Assembly: GCF_004297875.1 (NCBI RefSeq)
Contig: NZ_SCSK01000035.1
Coordinates: forward strand, 186,001-250,000
Length of the DNA: 64,000 bases
Direction of reading: 5' to 3'
Source: Pandoraea sp.
Lineage (GTDB): Bacteria; Pseudomonadota; Gammaproteobacteria; Burkholderiales; Burkholderiaceae
A model generated the notes under the pieces. It was not told the DNA's origin. It saw nothing but the letters and a program-made list of their open reading frames with translations, and did no database searches. This document shows, in pieces, positions 43,161-51,784 of the stretch (the stretch's first letter is position 1; each line of letters begins with the position of its first letter). The position numbers and the translations under genes were made by a program.

Positions 43161-43811
43161 ATGTATATGCCCCCGCATTTCGAGGAAACCCGGGTCGAAG
43201 TCATGCATCGCCTGATCGAGGAATACCCCCTCGGCATGCTGGTGAGCGCTGCGGACGGCCAGTTGGACGCCAACCACCTGCCGTTCCTGCTCGATCCCAC
43301 GCGCGGCCAATTCGGCACGCTGCTGTTCCACGTCGCGCGCGGCAACCCGGTATGGGCCCAATGCGACGAACCGATCGCGCCGATGGTGGTTTTCCAGGGG
43401 CCGCAAGCCTATATCTCGCCAAACTGGTATCCGTCCAAGGGGGAACACCACCAGGCGGTACCCACATACAACTATGCGGTCGTGCACGCACACGGGCGGC
43501 TGCGTGTGATGGATGATGAAAAGCAATTGCGCTCGCTGCTCGCACGCCTGACCCGCAAGATGGAGGCCGACCAACCCAAGCCTTGGCGCATGGGCGACGC
43601 GCCTGCCGAATTCATCGCCGACATGCTGACCAAGATCGTCGGGCTCGAGCTGGAAATCACCCGCCTGAGCGGCAAATGGAAGGCCAGCCAGAACCGCTCG
43701 GACCCCGACAAAATCGGCGCGGTCGCGGGCCTTCGGCAGGTCGGCACGCATGAGACAATCGCGATGGCCGACACCATGGTGGCAGCCAATCCCGCGACTT
43801 TTTCCAAATAA
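43161..43811 (+). CDS. PaiB-family FMN-binding protein
   Basis: 216 residues with MYMPPHFEETRVEVMHRLIEEYPLG at the N-terminus, then HLPFLLD, PQAYISPNWYPSK and VPTYNYAVVHAHG. These are characteristic of the PaiB family, whose Bacillus member was described as a negative regulator of sporulation and protease genes. The fold is a flavin reductase-like split barrel. GGAG precedes the start by 6 bases. Its role here is unknown. Confidence 0.88.
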   Translation: MYMPPHFEETRVEVMHRLIEEYPLGMLVSAADGQLDANHLPFLLDPTRGQFGTLLFHVARGNPVWAQCDEPIAPMVVFQGPQAYISPNWYPSKGEHHQAVPTYNYAVVHAHGRLRVMDDEKQLRSLLARLTRKMEADQPKPWRMGDAPAEFIADMLTKIVGLELEITRLSGKWKASQNRSDPDKIGAVAGLRQVGTHETIAMADTMVAANPATFSK

Positions 43812-43834
43812 ACCCGGCTTTGTGGAGTTTTTCA

Positions 43835-44167
43835 GTGATCGAACCGAGCGCCAATTTCAAGGAAAACCTGGCACGCCTGCCATCCATCGACGGCATCCTG
43901 CGCATCGAGCTGCGCCGCGCCGATGAACAACTCGACAGCGTGATCGAGAACCAGCCCGGCAAGCAGGGCTCGCTGGCGGTCTATCACTATCTGCAGCAGC
44001 AATTCGGCGCGCTCGATGCGCGCGCCGCCGAGCATGGCCTGGCGGTGTTCGGCGAACATACTGCCGACGCTCTCGCCCACCCCGGCAAGCACCCGAATGT
44101 CGACCGGCTGCTGGCCGTGCGCGACGGCGCGCCGCCCTATACCGTGCGGGTCGTACGCGCCGCCTGA
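43835..44167 (+). CDS. DUF2322 family protein
   Basis: 110 residues from a GTG at 43835 with GGAG 7 bases upstream; an in-frame TTG at 43820 is possible but poorer. The stretch FKENLARLPSIDGILRIELR is typical of DUF2322, a small soluble family of unknown function. No cysteine or metal motif stands out. It lies 23 bases after the PaiB-like gene and should be cotranscribed. Confidence 0.75.
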   Translation: MIEPSANFKENLARLPSIDGILRIELRRADEQLDSVIENQPGKQGSLAVYHYLQQQFGALDARAAEHGLAVFGEHTADALAHPGKHPNVDRLLAVRDGAPPYTVRVVRAA

Positions 44168-44183
44168 ATACAGCAGCCCCGCG

Positions 44184-45011
44184 TCACACCTCGCAGAGAT
44201 CTGAGGCGAATGCATTAGCCGCCTTGAGGCCCTTGACCCAGCGCAGCGCCGGCAAACCGGTGCTTTGCATCAGCCCGCGGGCGCGCTGCTCGAGTTGACT
44301 CCAGCCGACTTGCAGCGGCGGCCCGTTGAACGCCAGCGCGACCACGTTGCCTTCGTGCACTTCCGGAAACACCAGGACGCGGCCGTCGAAGGCAGCACGC
44401 AGGCGCCGAATGTTCTTCGGAAAGCTATCGTGATCGCCAAACAGATTCACGCTCAGCACCCCTGGCGCGCGCAGCACGGCCCGACACGCCTTGTAGAACG
44501 CAGGCGTATCCAACACCGGACCGCGCGCCGTGGCGTCGTATAGGTCGATCTGCAGCACGTCGGCGCTCGCATGTCGCGCCGGATCGGCCACGTAGTCCCA
44601 GGCATCCATTTCGAGCACCTGCAGACGGCGGTCGTCGTCGGGCAAGCCGAACATGCTGCGCGCGGCCACCACCACGGCGGGATTCAATTCGACCGCGCTC
44701 ACCCGGGTGCTCGGCAAATAGCGGTGACAGAACTTGGTCAGCGCCGCGGCGCCCAGGCCGAGCTGCACGACATGGCGAGGCGACTGCAAAAACAGTAGCC
44801 AGGCCATCATCTGCTGCGCGTACTCCAGCTCGATACGCTCGGGCTTCGATAAACGCATCGCACCTTGCACCCATTCCGTACCGAAGTGCAGATAGCGCAC
44901 GCCGCCCTGCTCCGAGAACGTGACCGGCGCAAAGCGCGGACTGTAGCGCGGACGAGCGTCACCGGCAAAAGCTTGGGCTTCGATGGACTTCTTCTTGATG
45001 AGGGGGGTCAT
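44184..45011 (-). CDS. Spermidine-synthase-like protein (SAM-binding fold)
   Basis: 275 residues with the fold order of polyamine synthases: an N-terminal beta region (VRYLHFGTEWVQGAMRLSKP), then a Rossmann domain (VVQLGLGAAALTKFCHR, VSAVELNPAVVVAAR, LEMDAWDYV). The sequences that bind decarboxylated SAM and polyamine in SpeE (GGGDGG and DSTDP) are here GLGAAA and IDLYDAT, so true spermidine synthase activity is doubtful. It lies 18 bases after the DNA glycosylase gene. Confidence 0.8.
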   Translation of the reverse strand: MTPLIKKKSIEAQAFAGDARPRYSPRFAPVTFSEQGGVRYLHFGTEWVQGAMRLSKPERIELEYAQQMMAWLLFLQSPRHVVQLGLGAAALTKFCHRYLPSTRVSAVELNPAVVVAARSMFGLPDDDRRLQVLEMDAWDYVADPARHASADVLQIDLYDATARGPVLDTPAFYKACRAVLRAPGVLSVNLFGDHDSFPKNIRRLRAAFDGRVLVFPEVHEGNVVALAFNGPPLQVGWSQLEQRARGLMQSTGLPALRWVKGLKAANAFASDLCEV

Positions 45012-45029
45012 TGTCGTGTCGAAAAAAAC

Positions 45030-45506
45030 TCAGGTCAGCAAATGCTGCCATTCGCGCAGCTTTTGCTCGAAAGTAAGCGCGGCATGCGCCGGGCTCGAGG
45101 AAGGCAGTACCAGCGTCGCATAGCCGGCTGCCGCCAGCTTTGGCGCAAAACGCCCGGCGGTCTTGCCGTTGAAGCACAATTTGCGCAGGCGGGGCGCGCG
45201 CGCCCGAAGCCAGTCGAAATCGTTGGGCGCGGCCTCACGTATCGCGGCGTCCAGGCTGCCTTCGCGACGGCACGCCGCCAGTACATCCCAGATGCCCATA
45301 CGATGGCACAGCACACGTTCGAGCCTGGCCTCATAAGGCAGCGCCGCCAACGGCTCGGCAAGCACTTGTTCCAGCAGACGCCAGAATTGGTTGCGCGGAT
45401 GCGCGTAGTATTGTGCCGCAGCCAGTGACGCCGCGCCGGGAAAACTGCCCAGCACGACCACTTCGGTATCGCCGCGCCATACCGGCGGCAAGCCCCGCAG
45501 CTTCAT
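45030..45506 (-). CDS. Hypoxanthine-DNA glycosylase (UDG family 6)
   Basis: 158 residues from the ATG at 45506, which overlaps the ubiC stop (ATGA). The uracil-DNA-glycosylase-fold motifs are VVVLGSFPGAASLAAAQYYAHPRNQFW at the N-terminus (split as LGSFPG and YAHPRNQFW) and LPSSSPAHA near the C-terminus. Asn in the first motif is the residue linked to hypoxanthine excision in family 6 enzymes. It repairs deaminated adenine in DNA. An in-frame ATG at 45521 is also possible. Confidence 0.87.
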   Translation of the reverse strand: MKLRGLPPVWRGDTEVVVLGSFPGAASLAAAQYYAHPRNQFWRLLEQVLAEPLAALPYEARLERVLCHRMGIWDVLAACRREGSLDAAIREAAPNDFDWLRARAPRLRKLCFNGKTAGRFAPKLAAAGYATLVLPSSSPAHAALTFEQKLREWQHLLT

Positions 45507-46084
45507 CGCGCCGCCAGCCATTGTGGTGAGTCCAGCATGTCCCAGAAGCGCGGCAAAAAAGCCTCGCTCACCAGCAGCGCCGCACCGTGCCGCTGGAACA
45601 CCGAGCGGCGTGCCCATAGGCGGGGCGGCAGCGGCGCTTGCGCACCGCTTTGCCAGGCCAGACGATGCAGCATGTGCCGCCGGCCCAACGCGCGGCAGAC
45701 CAGGATCGAACGCGTCACCGTGGTGTCGTGATAGAGCAGGTCGGCCAGCGGCCGGGTGTGCAGACGGCGCATCGCCTGCCAGACCGAGCGGCTATGCGCC
45801 AGTCGTGTCACGCTGTGCGCGACCACCATCGGCGAGCCCTCGACCGTCAGCATCACGTCGCGCGACCACAGCGGATGGCGCGGTGCAACACCCAGGCAAC
45901 CGTGTTCGTCACCATCGGCGCCGACTACCGACTCATTCAACACGACGACCTTGACCCGCCCAAAGGCCTGCAGATGCCGGGTCAGGGAACCGCCGCGCGT
46001 AAGCCAATCTTTCTGCGCCGGCGAGAGTACAGGGGGAGGATGATCGAGCCAGCGATTGCCGGCCACATGAAAACGTCGAGACAT
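45503..46084 (-). CDS. ubiC: Chorismate--pyruvate lyase
   Basis: First enzyme of ubiquinone synthesis, releasing 4-hydroxybenzoate and pyruvate from chorismate. 193 residues with WLTRGGSLTRHLQAFG (about residue 27), the substrate-lid region around LWSRDVMLTVEGSPMVVAHSV, and a C-terminal WARRSVFQRHGAALLVSEAFLP pattern typical of UbiC. No ubiA is nearby. It overlaps the DNA glycosylase gene and lies divergent from nothing; htpG is upstream on the same strand, 75 bases away. Confidence 0.88.
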   Translation of the reverse strand: MSRRFHVAGNRWLDHPPPVLSPAQKDWLTRGGSLTRHLQAFGRVKVVVLNESVVGADGDEHGCLGVAPRHPLWSRDVMLTVEGSPMVVAHSVTRLAHSRSVWQAMRRLHTRPLADLLYHDTTVTRSILVCRALGRRHMLHRLAWQSGAQAPLPPRLWARRSVFQRHGAALLVSEAFLPRFWDMLDSPQWLAAR

Positions 46085-46159
46085 GAGGCGCGATTATACG
46101 GCCTCGCCGGCCGTCGCACGACACGGGCCGGCGCCATGCGCGCCGCCCCGTTTGTCGCC

Positions 46160-48049
46160 TTAGTGAAAGTGCCCCAACAGCAGCGCGTTGGTGCGTTTGA
46201 CGAACGCCGCCGGATCCTCGAGGCTGCCGCCCTCGGCAAGCAGCGCCTGATCGAACAGCAGATGCGACCACTCGGCCAGTTGGCTGTCATCGACCGACAG
46301 CCGGCGCACCAGCGCGTGCTCCGGATTGATTTCCAGGATCGGCTTGAAATTCGGCGTCTTTTGCCCGGCAGCCTTGAGCAGGCGCTGCAAGGTGCCGCTC
46401 ATGTCGTGTTCGTCGGCCACCAGGCAGGACGGCGAATCGGTCAGGCGGAACGTCACGCGCACCTCCTTGGCCTTGTCCTTGAGCGCTTCCTGCATTTTCT
46501 CGATCAGCGGCTTGAACGTCTCGCCGACCTTCTCGCGCTCCTCCTTCACCTGCGCGTCCTCGAGCTGGCCGAGGTCGAGATCGCCGCGCGCGACGCTGAC
46601 AAGCGGCTTGCCGTCGAACTCCTGCAGGAACGACAGCATCCACTCGTCGACGCGATCGGTCAGCAACAGCACTTCGACGTCTTTCTTGCGGAACACTTCC
46701 AGATGCGGGCTGTGGCTCGCGGCCTGCCAGCTCTCGGCAGTTACGTAGTAGATTTTGTCTTGCCCTTCCTTCATGCGCGCCACGTAATCGGCCAGCGACA
46801 CGCTTTGCTCGTCGCTTTCCTGCCGCGTGCTGGCAAAGCGCAACAGCCTGGCCAGGCGCTCGCGGTTGGCGTGATCCTCGCCGAGCCCTTCCTTGAGCAC
46901 CTGGCCGAAGGTACGCCAGAACGTCGCGTACTTTTCTTTCTGATTCTCCGCCAGATCCTCGAGCAGGCCCAGCACGCGCTTGGTGCCGCCCTCGCGAATC
47001 GCCTTGACGTCACGGCTTTCCTGCAGAATCTCGCGCGACACATTGAGCGGCAGATCGCTCGAATCGACCACGCCGCGCACGAAGCGCAGGTAGGACGGCA
47101 TCAGTTGCTCCGCGTCGTCCATGATGAACACGCGCTTGACGTACAGCTTGATGCCCGACCGCTGCGAGCGGTCCCACAGGTCGTACGGCGCGTGCGACGG
47201 CACGTACAGCAGCTGCGTGTATTCACTGCGCCCTTCGACGCGGTTGTGCGCCCACGCCAGCGGGGCTTCGGGATCGTGCGCGATATGTTCGTAGAACGCT
47301 TGATATTGCTCGTCGGTAATCTCGTTCTTGCTACGCGTCCACAGGGCGCTGGCCTGATTGACCGTCTCGTCCTCGTCCTGCGGCACCATCTCGCTCTTCT
47401 CGGCATCCCAGCTTTCCTTGCGCATGACGATCGGAAGGGAGATGTGATCGGAGTATTTCTGAATAATCGACTTGAGGCGCCAGCTCGACAGCAATTCGTC
47501 TTCGCCCTCGCGCAAATGCAGCGTGATGGTCGTGCCGCGCGCCGCGCGCTCGATCGTCTCGACCGTGAAATCGCCCTCGCCGCCCGACTCCCAGCGCACG
47601 CCCTCGTTGCTCGGCAGGCCGGCGCGGCGCGACTCGACGGTGATCCTGTCGGCCACGATAAAGCCGGAGTAGAACCCGACGCCGAACTGCCCGATCAGCG
47701 CCGCATCCTTTTGCTGGTCGCCGGTCAGACGCTGAAAGAACTCGCGCGTGCCCGATTTGGCAATCGTGCCCAGGTGCGTCACCGCGTCGTCGCGGCTCAT
47801 GCCAATGCCGTTATCTTCGATGAAAACGGTCCGGGTAGCCTTGTCATAGCCCACACGGATGCGCAATTGCGGGTCGTTTTCATAAAGCGCATCGTTGTTG
47901 ATGGCCTCGAAACGCAGCTTGTCGGCAGCATCCGAAGCATTGGAAATCAACTCGCGCAGGAAAATCTCCTTGTTGCTGTACAGCGAATGAATCATCAACT
48001 GCAAAAGCTGTTTGACTTCCGCCTGGAAGCTCATGGTTTGTTGCGCCAT
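46160..48049 (-). CDS. htpG: Hsp90-family chaperone HtpG
   Basis: 629 residues from the ATG at 48049 ([16 protein letters not shown]). The GHKL ATP-binding domain shows [15 protein letters not shown] (Mg/ATP Asn), [26 protein letters not shown] and [10 protein letters not shown]. The middle domain and C-terminal dimerisation domain are complete. No sigma-32 promoter was identified by eye in the 128 bases upstream. Confidence 0.97.
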   Translation of the reverse strand: MAQQTMSFQAEVKQLLQLMIHSLYSNKEIFLRELISNASDAADKLRFEAINNDALYENDPQLRIRVGYDKATRTVFIEDNGIGMSRDDAVTHLGTIAKSGTREFFQRLTGDQQKDAALIGQFGVGFYSGFIVADRITVESRRAGLPSNEGVRWESGGEGDFTVETIERAARGTTITLHLREGEDELLSSWRLKSIIQKYSDHISLPIVMRKESWDAEKSEMVPQDEDETVNQASALWTRSKNEITDEQYQAFYEHIAHDPEAPLAWAHNRVEGRSEYTQLLYVPSHAPYDLWDRSQRSGIKLYVKRVFIMDDAEQLMPSYLRFVRGVVDSSDLPLNVSREILQESRDVKAIREGGTKRVLGLLEDLAENQKEKYATFWRTFGQVLKEGLGEDHANRERLARLLRFASTRQESDEQSVSLADYVARMKEGQDKIYYVTAESWQAASHSPHLEVFRKKDVEVLLLTDRVDEWMLSFLQEFDGKPLVSVARGDLDLGQLEDAQVKEEREKVGETFKPLIEKMQEALKDKAKEVRVTFRLTDSPSCLVADEHDMSGTLQRLLKAAGQKTPNFKPILEINPEHALVRRLSVDDSQLAEWSHLLFDQALLAEGGSLEDPAAFVKRTNALLLGHFH

Positions 48050-48177
48050 GGGTTCAGTCCTCAATCATCGTTGCCAAAAAACGGGAATCGCGCGCCGGTC
48101 GGCGCGCGTGCAAAACCTGTCAGCCCAAATGGGGATGCACGCGCCGCTTTCAAGACCCGCAGCAGGCCGGACCAGGC

Positions 48178-49620
48178 CTAGCCGGCCCGTTCGATTTGCC
48201 GGGCCAGGAAATCCAGCACGGCCGGGTTGTCCCCGCTGCAGGCCACATTGAAGCGCATCCACGTGCTGGGCCCCTGGGTTGGCGAGAACAGGCTGCCGGG
48301 CGCCAGCAGATACCCCTCCTCGTGGCCCGCCGCCGCCAGCGCATTGGTATCGACACCCGTATCGACCCACAGAAACATGCCGGCCGGCGGCGCCACCAGC
48401 GCGCGGATGCCGATCCGCTCGAGCGCGCGGTGCGCCTTGTCGCGCACGGCATCCAGCCGGGTGCGCAGGCGTTCGGTGTGCTTGCGGTAATGCCCTTCGG
48501 TGAGCACGCGGTACAGCAGACGTTCGTTGATCTCCGGCGTGGACGAGCCGATCAGCATTTTGTGGTCGGCAATCGTCTTGGCATGCTCCGGCGCGCAGGC
48601 GATGAAACCGGTACGCAAATTCGAGGCGAGCGACTTCGAATAGCTGCCCAGGTAAAACACTCGCTTGAGCTGGTCGAGACTGGCCAGGCGGGTCACCGCG
48701 AGCCCCGGCGGGCACAGGTCGCAATAAATGTCGTCCTCCACCACCAGGAAGTCATACTGCTCTGCCAGCCGAAGGATCTGAAAGGCGCGCGCGGCCGACA
48801 ACGAAGTGCCGGTCGGGTTGTGCAGAATCGAATTGAGGATCAGCAGTTTGGGCCGGTGCGCCTGCACCAGCGCCTCCAGCGCGGTCATGTCCGGCCCGTC
48901 TGCGGTGTAGGGCACCCCGATCGCCCGGGCTCCCTGGGCAACGATACGCCCGAACACCACGAACCAGGCCGGGTCGCCGACCAGTACGGTATCGCCGGGC
49001 TGCACGTGCAGGCGGAGGATGAAATCAAGCGCCTGGGTAACCCCCGAGGTCATGACGATCTGCTCGGGCTGGGCGCCGATTTCCAGTTCCGCCAAATGCA
49101 GTTGCAGTTGCTGGCGCAGCGGCAAAAACCCCTGAGGCGTGCCATTGCCCAGCAACTGCGCGCCGTTCTGCCGGCCCAGCGAGCGCAACGCGCTGGAGAG
49201 CAGATCGCCGTCGAGCCAGCTCGGTGGCAGGTATCCCAATCCCGGCCCGCGCTCGGGCGAGACCGTATGATGCATGCTGCGCAGCAGCCAGACCACGTCG
49301 ATATTGCGCTTGTCCGGCAGCACCGATTGCGCCTGAACCGGCAACGCAGGCCGCGCCCGCACGTAGAAGCCCGAGCCGCGGCGCGACTCGAGATACCCCT
49401 GCGCCACGAGCCGGTCGTAAGCCTCGACCACGGTAAAGCGTGAAATGCCCTTCTCCTGCGCCAGCGCGCGAATCGACGGCATTCGCACGCCAGGGCGGAA
49501 TACCCGTTCGTCGATGCGCAGGCAAGCCCAATGCACAAGTTGGTCCACCAGTGTCATGCCCCCTTGGGAGGGGCCGACGCCGGAAAATGTGCCAAGTGAT
49601 GCGGCGGGCGGTCGATCCAT
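48178..49620 (-). CDS. MocR-type regulator (GntR HTH fused to aminotransferase domain)
   Basis: 480 residues. The N-terminal GntR-like winged helix (about 20-90) shows RPGVRMPSIRALAQEKGISRFTVVEAYDRLVAQGYLESRRGSGFYV. The C-terminal fold-type I aminotransferase-like domain (about 130-475) keeps the PLP lysine in YLGSYSKSLASNLRTGFI and HNPTGTSL. Such proteins sense PLP or an amino compound. It is divergent from an operon with a transporter, an aminotransferase and a RidA protein, which it very likely controls through the ACTGTAC repeats in between. Confidence 0.93.
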   Translation of the reverse strand: MDRPPAASLGTFSGVGPSQGGMTLVDQLVHWACLRIDERVFRPGVRMPSIRALAQEKGISRFTVVEAYDRLVAQGYLESRRGSGFYVRARPALPVQAQSVLPDKRNIDVVWLLRSMHHTVSPERGPGLGYLPPSWLDGDLLSSALRSLGRQNGAQLLGNGTPQGFLPLRQQLQLHLAELEIGAQPEQIVMTSGVTQALDFILRLHVQPGDTVLVGDPAWFVVFGRIVAQGARAIGVPYTADGPDMTALEALVQAHRPKLLILNSILHNPTGTSLSAARAFQILRLAEQYDFLVVEDDIYCDLCPPGLAVTRLASLDQLKRVFYLGSYSKSLASNLRTGFIACAPEHAKTIADHKMLIGSSTPEINERLLYRVLTEGHYRKHTERLRTRLDAVRDKAHRALERIGIRALVAPPAGMFLWVDTGVDTNALAAAGHEEGYLLAPGSLFSPTQGPSTWMRFNVACSGDNPAVLDFLARQIERAG

Positions 49621-49631
49621 GGTTTACCCCG

Positions 49632-49676
49632 ACTGTACTGAAAACTAATTGCCAAACTGTACCGTTACTGTACAGG
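49632..49676. promoter_or_regulatory. Triple ACTGTAC operator and divergent promoter
   Basis: ACTGTAC occurs three times in the same orientation at 49632-49638, 49656-49662 and 49667-49673 (steps of 24 and 11 bases). A plausible plus-strand promoter is TTGCCA (49649-49654), a 16-base spacer and TACAGG (49671-49676), so two repeats lie within it. Direct repeats are the known binding mode of MocR regulators such as GabR and PdxR. The MocR start codon is 12 bases to the left. Confidence 0.7.
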
Positions 49677-49714
49677 GTTTCATCGGTAAAGTGTTTTCTC
49701 AATCGGAGAAAACC

Positions 49715-50032
49715 ATGAGAGAAATCCGCACCTTCGAGTTAGATGACCGCCAAGCCGTTCGCTGGCTTTCGACCGACCACCAGACCCTGCAGGTTTTGCG
49801 GGGCGAGTTGTGGCTCACTGTCGAGGGTCACGCCACCGATCACTGGCTACATGCCGGCGATTGCATCGAGGTGCATCCCGGCGAGCTGCTCTGGCTGAGC
49901 AACTGGCAGGGGGCCGTGCGGTTCCGCCTGAGCCTGCCTTTGGATAACCGGCAGGTTGGCGCGCGTGGTGGCTGGTTCCGCTGGACCTCCCCATTGGTCA
50001 GGCTGTCGTTGCGCAGGCGACTGGCCCGCTGA
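49715..50032 (+). CDS. DUF2917 family protein
   Basis: 105 residues from the ATG at 49715, with GGAG 6 bases upstream. REIRTFELDDRQAVRW, LQVLRGELWLTVEGHATDHWLHAGDCIEVHPGE and LSNWQGAVRFRLSL follow the DUF2917 pattern, which looks like a small cupin-like beta barrel. The tail is basic (RLSLRRRLAR). First gene of the operon facing the MocR gene. It might bind a small ligand; no metal site is obvious. Confidence 0.82.
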   Translation: MREIRTFELDDRQAVRWLSTDHQTLQVLRGELWLTVEGHATDHWLHAGDCIEVHPGELLWLSNWQGAVRFRLSLPLDNRQVGARGGWFRWTSPLVRLSLRRRLAR

Positions 50033-50106
50033 CGGCGCAAATCCGTGCGAGGGCCCACGGTGGCGGGTAACATAGGCCCCTTTGAAATTTTGTCTCAGGT
50101 TTGTGC

Positions 50107-50808
50107 ATGAACGCGACCCAACTCGATCACCTCGTCATCGCTGCCGCCACCCTGGAGGCCGGCGAGCAGTATGTCATCGAGCAGCTCGCACTCGACGAGC
50201 GTGACCGACCGGTGCGCGGTGGCAAGCATGCGGGCATGGGCACGCATAACAGCCTGCTCAACCTGTGGGGCGGCAGTTATCTGGAGATCATCGCCATCGA
50301 CCCGGTGGCGCCTCCACCGACCCGGCCGCGCTGGTTCGGGCTCGACGAGCCGGCTACCGTGGCACGCCTGCAGGACGGACCGTTCCTGGCTCACTGGGTC
50401 GTCAGGCTGGCGCGACCGCGCCAATTGACACGCTGGCAGCAGCAATACCCTCAGCGCATCGCGCCGGTCATTCCGATGGCGCGCGGCGATCTGCGCTGGC
50501 ACATCAGCGTGCCGGAGAACGGCGCATTGCCCGGCTGGCCCGGCCAACCGGATCAGCCGATGCTCGACGCGCATGGCGTGCTGCCGACAGTAATCCAATG
50601 GGATACTCCGGCCCATCCGTCGACCCGCTTGCCGGCCAGCGGCTGCGCGCTGAAGTGCCTGCGCGCCTTCCACCCGCAGGCCGAGCAGCTGCGCGAGCCG
50701 CTTCGCTGGCTGGGCGCGGATCGGCTGCTGCAGCTCGACGCCACGCTGGTCGAGCCCACGCTCGCCGCCGAAATCGAGACACCCGCCGGCGTGCGCACGC
50801 TGAAATAA
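50107..50808 (+). CDS. Glyoxalase-like (VOC) domain protein
   Basis: 233 residues from the ATG at 50107. It begins TQLDHLVIAAATLEAGEQYV and contains GGKHAGMGTHNSLLNLWGGSYLEIIAID, the pattern of Glyoxalase_3 (PF13468) proteins in the VOC superfamily. His and Glu residues in these stretches (LDHLVI, YLEIIA) could form a metal site. Substrate unknown. Second gene of the MocR-linked operon, 21 bases before the EamA gene. Confidence 0.83.
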   Translation: MNATQLDHLVIAAATLEAGEQYVIEQLALDERDRPVRGGKHAGMGTHNSLLNLWGGSYLEIIAIDPVAPPPTRPRWFGLDEPATVARLQDGPFLAHWVVRLARPRQLTRWQQQYPQRIAPVIPMARGDLRWHISVPENGALPGWPGQPDQPMLDAHGVLPTVIQWDTPAHPSTRLPASGCALKCLRAFHPQAEQLREPLRWLGADRLLQLDATLVEPTLAAEIETPAGVRTLK

Positions 50809-50829
50809 TCTCCCCCCAGGAAAGGACTT

Positions 50830-51726
50830 ATGAATTCACACGAATCCAAAGGCATGTTGCTCGGTTTGCTCGGCGTGCTTATTTTCAGCCTGACGCTGCC
50901 GATGACGCGCATCGTCGTGACCGAGATGAATCCGATCCTGGTCGGTCTGGGCCGCGCACTGGTAGCGGCCGTGCCGGCCGCCGCGCTGCTCTGGTGGCGG
51001 GGCGAGAAGCGGCCAACGATTGCCCAGCTGAAAAGCCTGTCGATCGTCGCGTGCGGCGTGATCCTGGCGTTTCCCGTGCTGTCGGCCTGGGCGATGCGCT
51101 CCATCCCGGCTTCGCACGGTGCGGTGCTCAACGGACTGCAACCGTTTTTCGTGGCGATCTACGCCTATTTGCTCGGCGGCGAACGCCCCTCCAGGGGCTT
51201 CTGGGTATGTGCCGTGCTGGGTAGCGCGCTGGTGATGATGTTCGCGCTGCGCGAAGGCGGCGGCATGCCGCAACCGGCCGACGGCCTGATGTTGCTGGCT
51301 GTCGGCATCGGCGCGCTCGGCTATGCCGAGGGCGGCAAGCTCGCCAAGCAAATGGGCGGCTGGCAGGTGATATGCTGGGCACTGGTGGTGGCCGCGCCGG
51401 TGCTGGCGCTGCCCGTGGGCTGGCTGGCCTGGCACCAGGGCACACCGCTGAACCTGAAAGTGTGGCTCGCGTTCGGCTATGTCGCGATGTTTTCGCAGTT
51501 TCTGGGCTTCTTTGCGTGGTACGCCGGCCTGGCGATGGGCGGAATCGCCCGCGTAGGCCAAGTACAATTGCTGCAAATATTCTTTACCATTGCGTTGTCC
51601 GCCCTGTTGTTCGGCGAAAAGGTCGACCTCACGACCTGGCTGTTCGCCGCCGGCGTGGTCGCCACCATCGCGATCGGGCGGAATATGAAGATCGGCTCCG
51701 CTCAGTTGGCTCACAAGGCCTCCTGA
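50830..51726 (+). CDS. EamA/DMT-family transporter in the MocR operon
   Basis: 298 residues with about ten membrane helices in two EamA repeats; it begins MNSHESKGMLLGLLGVLIFSLT and ends LTTWLFAAGVVATIAIGRNMK. A good AGGAAAGG site precedes the start. In known MocR-controlled loci, transporters of this family move amino acids or amines. Its place between a VOC protein and an aminotransferase suggests export or import of the same metabolite. Only distantly related to the EamA protein at 36194. Confidence 0.9.
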   Translation: MNSHESKGMLLGLLGVLIFSLTLPMTRIVVTEMNPILVGLGRALVAAVPAAALLWWRGEKRPTIAQLKSLSIVACGVILAFPVLSAWAMRSIPASHGAVLNGLQPFFVAIYAYLLGGERPSRGFWVCAVLGSALVMMFALREGGGMPQPADGLMLLAVGIGALGYAEGGKLAKQMGGWQVICWALVVAAPVLALPVGWLAWHQGTPLNLKVWLAFGYVAMFSQFLGFFAWYAGLAMGGIARVGQVQLLQIFFTIALSALLFGEKVDLTTWLFAAGVVATIAIGRNMKIGSAQLAHKAS

Positions 51727-51784
51727 GCCGCCCCAGCGGGGCACCACCCCTACCTCAATAGCAACGATATCAAGCGAGACAAGC

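Noticed and set aside
45638..48181. 847-codon open frame on the plus strand
   Set aside because: It is antisense to htpG, ubiC and the end of mocR. Its translation is rich in Arg, His and Gln with no recognisable domain; it results from GC-rich codon bias of the true genes.
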